Assembly: GCA_026398715.1 (NCBI GenBank)
Contig: JAPLSI010000058.1
Location: forward strand, 1 to 18,133
Length of the DNA: 18,133 bases
Direction: 5' to 3'
From: Gammaproteobacteria bacterium
Lineage (GTDB): Bacteria; Pseudomonadota; Gammaproteobacteria; Xanthomonadales; Xanthomonadaceae
The notes under the pieces were generated by a model that worked only from the letters and a program-made list of their open reading frames with translations, was not told the origin of the DNA and made no database searches. Shown one piece after another: positions 14,193 to 18,133 of the stretch; within the stretch, counting starts at the first letter, position 1, and each line of letters starts with the position of its first letter. A program made the translations under genes and the position numbers.

Positions 14193-17100
14193 ATGAACAG
14201 GTTTTTTCTTGGCGGACTGTTCGCGCTGCTTGCACTGGTGTCCACGACACCCGGGATGGCACGGGCGGCAACTGGCCCCGATTACCTGTGGCAGGAAGTA
14301 CGCGAAGCGGCCATCGCGCGCAGCGGGGCCGCCCGGCAAATCGTTCCCGTGCGCTATCGTTCGTACTCGCTGAATCGCGGACGGTTGCAGGCCATCCTCC
14401 GGCAGGCGCCGCTCGAAAAGTCACAACGGCCGCAGGACAGCGGCGTCACCTTGCAGTTGCCGCTGGCGGACGGCCGTTTCGGCACCTTCCGCATCGTCGA
14501 GTCGCCGGTGATGGAACCCGCCCTGGCAGCGAAGTATCCGCAGATCAAGACCTACCTGGGCCAAGGTATCGATGACCCCAGCGCGACCGTGCGCTTCGAC
14601 CTGACGCCCAAGGGATTCCACGCGCAGGTCATCGGCGCCGGCGGCACGCTGTACATCGATCCTTTCCAGCCCGGCGACGTGGACCACTACATCGCCTATC
14701 GCAAGCACGACCACACCCGCGGCGAGCGCGGCATCTGCCTGGTCACCGGGCAACCGATCGCGAACGAGAAAGGCCTCGACGGCACGCTGAATCCGTCGCT
14801 GTCGATCGTATCGTCGCTGTCGTCGGGCGCAACACTCAGGACCTATCGGCTGGCCATGGCGGCCACCGGCGAATACACCGCCTTCCACGGCGGCACGGTG
14901 GCGGACGGACTGGCCGCGATCGTTACCACGGTCAATCGCGTGGACGGTGTCTACGAGCGCGAAGTAAGCGTGCGCATGGTGCTGGTCGCGAACAACGACC
15001 TGATCATCTACACCAACGCCGCGACCGATCCCTACGCCAATACGTCCAACGACCTCAACGCCAACCAGTCCAACGTCGATTCGGTGATTGGCAGCGCCAA
15101 CTACGATGTCGGCCACCTGGTCGGCACCGGCGGTGGTGGCGTCGCAGGCCTGGGCGTCATCTGCAGTGCGGCCAACAAGGCACGGGGCCTGACCGGATCG
15201 AGCTCGCCGGTGGCGGATGCGTTCGACATCGACTACGTCGCCCACGAGATGGGCCACCAGTTTTCAGGAAACCATACCTTCAACGGATCCGGCGGCAGCT
15301 GCGCGGGCGGCAACCGCAACGCCTCCACCGCCTATGAAACCGGCAGCGGCCTGACCATCCAGGCCTATGCCGGCATCTGCGGCGGCGACAACGTGCAGCC
15401 CAACAGCGAAGACTACTTCCACCGCGTCAGCCTGAATGAAATCCTGGCCCACACCACCAGCGGCGGCGGCAGTACCTGCGGCGCGACCAGCGCCAGCGGC
15501 AACGCGGTACCGACGGTGAGCACCGGCGCCACATTCACGATTCCCGGCCGCACTCCCTTCACGTTGACCGCGAGCGGCAGCGACGCCAATGGCGACCAGC
15601 TGACCTACCTGTGGGAACAATTCGACCTGGGCGCGGCCAACGCCGAAGGCGTACTCGATGCGACGTCAACCACCGGCCCGCAATTCCGGTCGTTCGCGCC
15701 ATCCACCGATCCGGCGCGTACCTTCCCCAGCCTGCGTTACATCCTCAACAGCGCCAATGTCGTGCCTGCCACCTCGGCGCTACCCGGCACGACCACGCCG
15801 CTGTGGATGTCGGGCGAAGTACTGCCCAATGCCAGCCGCACGCTTAATTTCCGCGTCACCGTGCGCGACAACCGCGCGGGCGGCGGCGGCACCAATGAAG
15901 CAAGCACGGCAATTACGGTAAACAACGCGAATGGCCCTTTCGCGGTGACCTCGCCCAACACTGCCGTCAGCCTGGCGGCTGGCTCGGCGCAGACGGTTAC
16001 CTGGAATGTCGCAGGCACGTTCGATGCGCCGGTGAGCACGGCGAACGTGCGCATCACGCTTTCCACCGACGGCGGCTTTACCTGGCCGATCGAATTGCTC
16101 GCCAGCACGCCCAATGACGGCACCCAGGACGTGACGCTTCCGGCCAGCATTGCAAGCACGCAGGCGCGCGTCCGCGTCGAGGCGGTCGGCAATATCTACT
16201 TCGATGTCTCCGATGCCAACTTCACCATCACCACCGGCGGCAATACGGCGCCGTCCATCAGCGTCACGGGTTCGGTAACGACGCGCCAGGGCAGCCCGAC
16301 GGCGAGTGCGGTAGTGGCAACGATCAGCGACACCCAGGACGCGGCATCGGCACTGGCCGTCGCGGTCACCGGCGCGCCGCCCGAATTGCAGGTCAGCGTG
16401 CAGAACAACAACGGCAGCGTCACCCTGTTCGCCACGGCCGACTGCATGCTGGTGGCGCCGACCACGGGCAACAAGGCGTATCCGGTATTGCTGCGTGTTA
16501 CCGACACCAGCGGCACGGTGCGCACCGCGGAAGTGGTGGTGAACGTCGGTGGCAACCGGACCCCCACGCTGGGAACCTTCACCGACCTGCTGATGACGCA
16601 AAACCTGGTGCGGCAGGCCGTGCCCAACGCGCTGGCGGCGGATGCCAACGGCAACTTCAGCGGCGCGTCGGTCTCGCCTGCCACCTTGCCGGGCGGCGGC
16701 ACCGTCAGTATCGCGCCCGATGGAACGGTGACGGTGACCACCACCGGATCCACCACGCTTGGCACTTATCCCATCCGCCCGCAAATCGGCGACACCTGCG
16801 GCGCCGTGGAAACGCGGCAGTTCAACCTGGTGGTGGGAGCCCCGCAGGTCACGCTGGCTGTCGCAAGCTCGCAAGTGACCAGCGGCAACGCACTGATCGA
16901 GCCGAACGAATGCAACCAGCTCAATGTTACGGTGCGCAACGACGGCAACGTCACGGCCACCGGCGTCAATGCCGTGCTGTCCACGCTTTCGTCGAATGTA
17001 AGCATCACTAAATCGATCAGCAGCTACGCGGATATTCCGCCGGGCGAATCGCGCACCAACACGATTCCATTCGAGGTCAGCACCAGCAATGCACTGACTT

Positions 17101-18133
17101 GCTTCAGTAACGTCAACATGACCCTGACTGCCAGCTACAACCAGGCAGGTTCGCCCTTCGCCGGCGCGCTGGTGCTTCCCGTGGGCCGGGCCCTGGCCAC
17201 CAACTACACGTTTACCGCAAGCGGCGGCGCGACCTTGCCCAGTGACGGCGTGCTGTTGCCAGGCAGCCAGCTGGACGACGGCCTGACCGACATCGTGGTG
17301 CCGGCCGGATTCAATTTCTCGATCTACGGAACGGCCATCACCGGCGGCAGCACGCTGCGCGCGAGCAGCAACGGCAACCTGCAGGTGCTGTCCAACTTTG
17401 GCGCGCCCGATGCCGCCAACACGACCATTCCAGCAACCGGCACCGGCAACGGCCAGAACAAGTTCCCGTCTGCCGCCCCCACCTTGTTCCTGCAGTGGGA
17501 CGACTGGCGCATGGACGGCGCGGCCGGCGGCGCGGCGCTGGATGCGGGCATCTACACCAAGCTTGAAGGCTCGGCGCCCAACCGCCGATGGATCATCGAA
17601 TGGCGCGGCCGCGTGCGCGGCGATGGCGCAGTCACCACCAACAACAACCGCGCCGCCATCGTGCTGCATGAAGGCAGCAATGCGTTCGACTACATCTACC
17701 TGCTGACCGGCGTGGGCGCCGCGGAAAACGCCACCGGCGCCACCATCGGCGTGCAGTCGGCCAGCAGCGGAACCACCTTTACGCAGTACGCGCTCGACAA
17801 TGCCAACCTCGCCCCGGGCACGAAGCTGACGGCGAGCATTTTGCCGGCCATCTGCGCACCCGGAACAGGCGGCTGCGTGGTCGCTCCCACGGCGCCCGGC
17901 GCGCCGACGATTGGCCTGGCCACCGCCGGCAATGCCTCGGCGACGGTGGCCTTCACGCCGTCGGCCAACAATGGCGGCAGCGCCATCACCGGCTATACCG
18001 CCACCAGTTCACCGGGTGGTTTCACCAGTAGTGGCTGCGTTGCATCGCCGTGCACCGTCAATGGCCTGACCAATGGCGTGTCGTACACCTTCACGGTGAC
18101 AGCGACCAACGTTATCGGCATCAGCCCGCCGTC
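14193..18133 (+). CDS. giant secreted M12B-like (metzincin) metalloprotease, partial at right edge
   Basis: The frame is open from the ATG at 14193 to the window end: 1313 codons, stop not reached. A strong ribosome site (GGGGGAA) precedes it. Residues 1-26 are a signal peptide. A propeptide (about 27-215) has the family pattern (AAKYPQIKTYLGQGIDDPSA) and a Cys at 182 that might act as a latency switch. The catalytic domain (about 216-430) has the zinc site HEMGHQFSGNH (H351, E352, H355, H361) and a TIQAY turn at 388-392. Two residues are atypical: Ser358 where the motif has Gly, and Gln390 at the Met-turn. Downstream are about seven beta modules: a PKD/cadherin-like region (436-575), an Ig-like domain (580-680), two more (683-785, 788-880), a CARDB-like repeat (883-1000), a nidogen-like FLQWDDW domain (1006-1225), and an FN3 domain from about 1231, cut by the edge. 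Likely role: extracellular protein degradation. Confidence 0.85.
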   Translation, partial: MNRFFLGGLFALLALVSTTPGMARAATGPDYLWQEVREAAIARSGAARQIVPVRYRSYSLNRGRLQAILRQAPLEKSQRPQDSGVTLQLPLADGRFGTFRIVESPVMEPALAAKYPQIKTYLGQGIDDPSATVRFDLTPKGFHAQVIGAGGTLYIDPFQPGDVDHYIAYRKHDHTRGERGICLVTGQPIANEKGLDGTLNPSLSIVSSLSSGATLRTYRLAMAATGEYTAFHGGTVADGLAAIVTTVNRVDGVYEREVSVRMVLVANNDLIIYTNAATDPYANTSNDLNANQSNVDSVIGSANYDVGHLVGTGGGGVAGLGVICSAANKARGLTGSSSPVADAFDIDYVAHEMGHQFSGNHTFNGSGGSCAGGNRNASTAYETGSGLTIQAYAGICGGDNVQPNSEDYFHRVSLNEILAHTTSGGGSTCGATSASGNAVPTVSTGATFTIPGRTPFTLTASGSDANGDQLTYLWEQFDLGAANAEGVLDATSTTGPQFRSFAPSTDPARTFPSLRYILNSANVVPATSALPGTTTPLWMSGEVLPNASRTLNFRVTVRDNRAGGGGTNEASTAITVNNANGPFAVTSPNTAVSLAAGSAQTVTWNVAGTFDAPVSTANVRITLSTDGGFTWPIELLASTPNDGTQDVTLPASIASTQARVRVEAVGNIYFDVSDANFTITTGGNTAPSISVTGSVTTRQGSPTASAVVATISDTQDAASALAVAVTGAPPELQVSVQNNNGSVTLFATADCMLVAPTTGNKAYPVLLRVTDTSGTVRTAEVVVNVGGNRTPTLGTFTDLLMTQNLVRQAVPNALAADANGNFSGASVSPATLPGGGTVSIAPDGTVTVTTTGSTTLGTYPIRPQIGDTCGAVETRQFNLVVGAPQVTLAVASSQVTSGNALIEPNECNQLNVTVRNDGNVTATGVNAVLSTLSSNVSITKSISSYADIPPGESRTNTIPFEVSTSNALTCFSNVNMTLTASYNQAGSPFAGALVLPVGRALATNYTFTASGGATLPSDGVLLPGSQLDDGLTDIVVPAGFNFSIYGTAITGGSTLRASSNGNLQVLSNFGAPDAANTTIPATGTGNGQNKFPSAAPTLFLQWDDWRMDGAAGGAALDAGIYTKLEGSAPNRRWIIEWRGRVRGDGAVTTNNNRAAIVLHEGSNAFDYIYLLTGVGAAENATGATIGVQSASSGTTFTQYALDNANLAPGTKLTASILPAICAPGTGGCVVAPTAPGAPTIGLATAGNASATVAFTPSANNGGSAITGYTATSSPGGFTSSGCVASPCTVNGLTNGVSYTFTVTATNVIGISPP

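Noticed and set aside
16050..16900. repeated GGCACCGTC/GGCAGC-type stretches looking like DNA repeats in the protease gene
   Set aside because: These are codon-level similarities of Gly/Ser/Thr-rich Ig-like modules. I found no exact long direct repeat, CRISPR-like spacing or tandem array.
15780..17669. 629-codon open frame on the minus strand opposite the metalloprotease
   Set aside because: It is antisense to a continuous plus-strand reading frame with clear protease motifs. Its own translation is rich in Arg, Ala, Gly and His without any recognisable domain, as expected for a shadow in GC-rich DNA.

Overview
This is a GC-rich, gene-dense chromosomal segment. It most likely comes from a gammaproteobacterium of the Xanthomonadaceae/Rhodanobacteraceae group (Lysobacter-like). 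The assignment is an inference from base composition, from -10 elements of the CGCTAGRGT type, from a run of secreted hydrolases with Sec signal peptides, and from the protein families (DUF5916 outer-membrane protein, very long M12B-like metalloprotease with FN3 domains, Lnt-like protein). I see no RNA gene, CRISPR array, insertion sequence or phage gene.

Left part (1-2400). A secreted protein runs off the left edge on the minus strand. It is divergent from a short chimeric DoxX remnant. Next comes a secreted PhoX/DUF839-type phosphatase preceded by a candidate Pho box. A strong hairpin terminator at 2343-2374 separates it from the converging gene.

Middle left (2400-7480, minus strand). Three exported proteins are co-oriented, in transcription order: a DUF5916 beta-barrel with a CBM9-like N-terminus, an M23 endopeptidase with a C-terminal FN3-like domain, and an M20D amidohydrolase. 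Two intergenic gaps of about 71 and 50 bp allow one transcript.

Middle (7594-12042, plus strand). A secreted SGNH hydrolase with a built-in EF-hand/dockerin-like loop has a clear sigma-70 promoter. Then come a proline-rich membrane-anchored protein with a possible leaderless start and, overlapping its stop codon, an unusual apolipoprotein N-acyltransferase paralogue with an extra C-terminal membrane module.

Right (12046-14052, minus strand). A tight three-gene operon encodes a prohibitin/SPFH protein, a four-helix DUF5671 protein and a pseudopilin-like anchored protein. Its end abuts the Lnt-like gene with a 3 bp gap.

Right edge (14193-18133, plus strand). A giant secreted M12B-like metalloprotease is open at the window end, with at least 1313 residues and many Ig/FN3-like domains. 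Its metzincin site is unusual: Gln sits at the Met-turn and Ser replaces a conserved Gly.

Overall the window looks like a secretome and envelope region. The parts most worth following up are the Lnt-like fusion with its lipobox-bearing partner, and the protease with the altered Met-turn.
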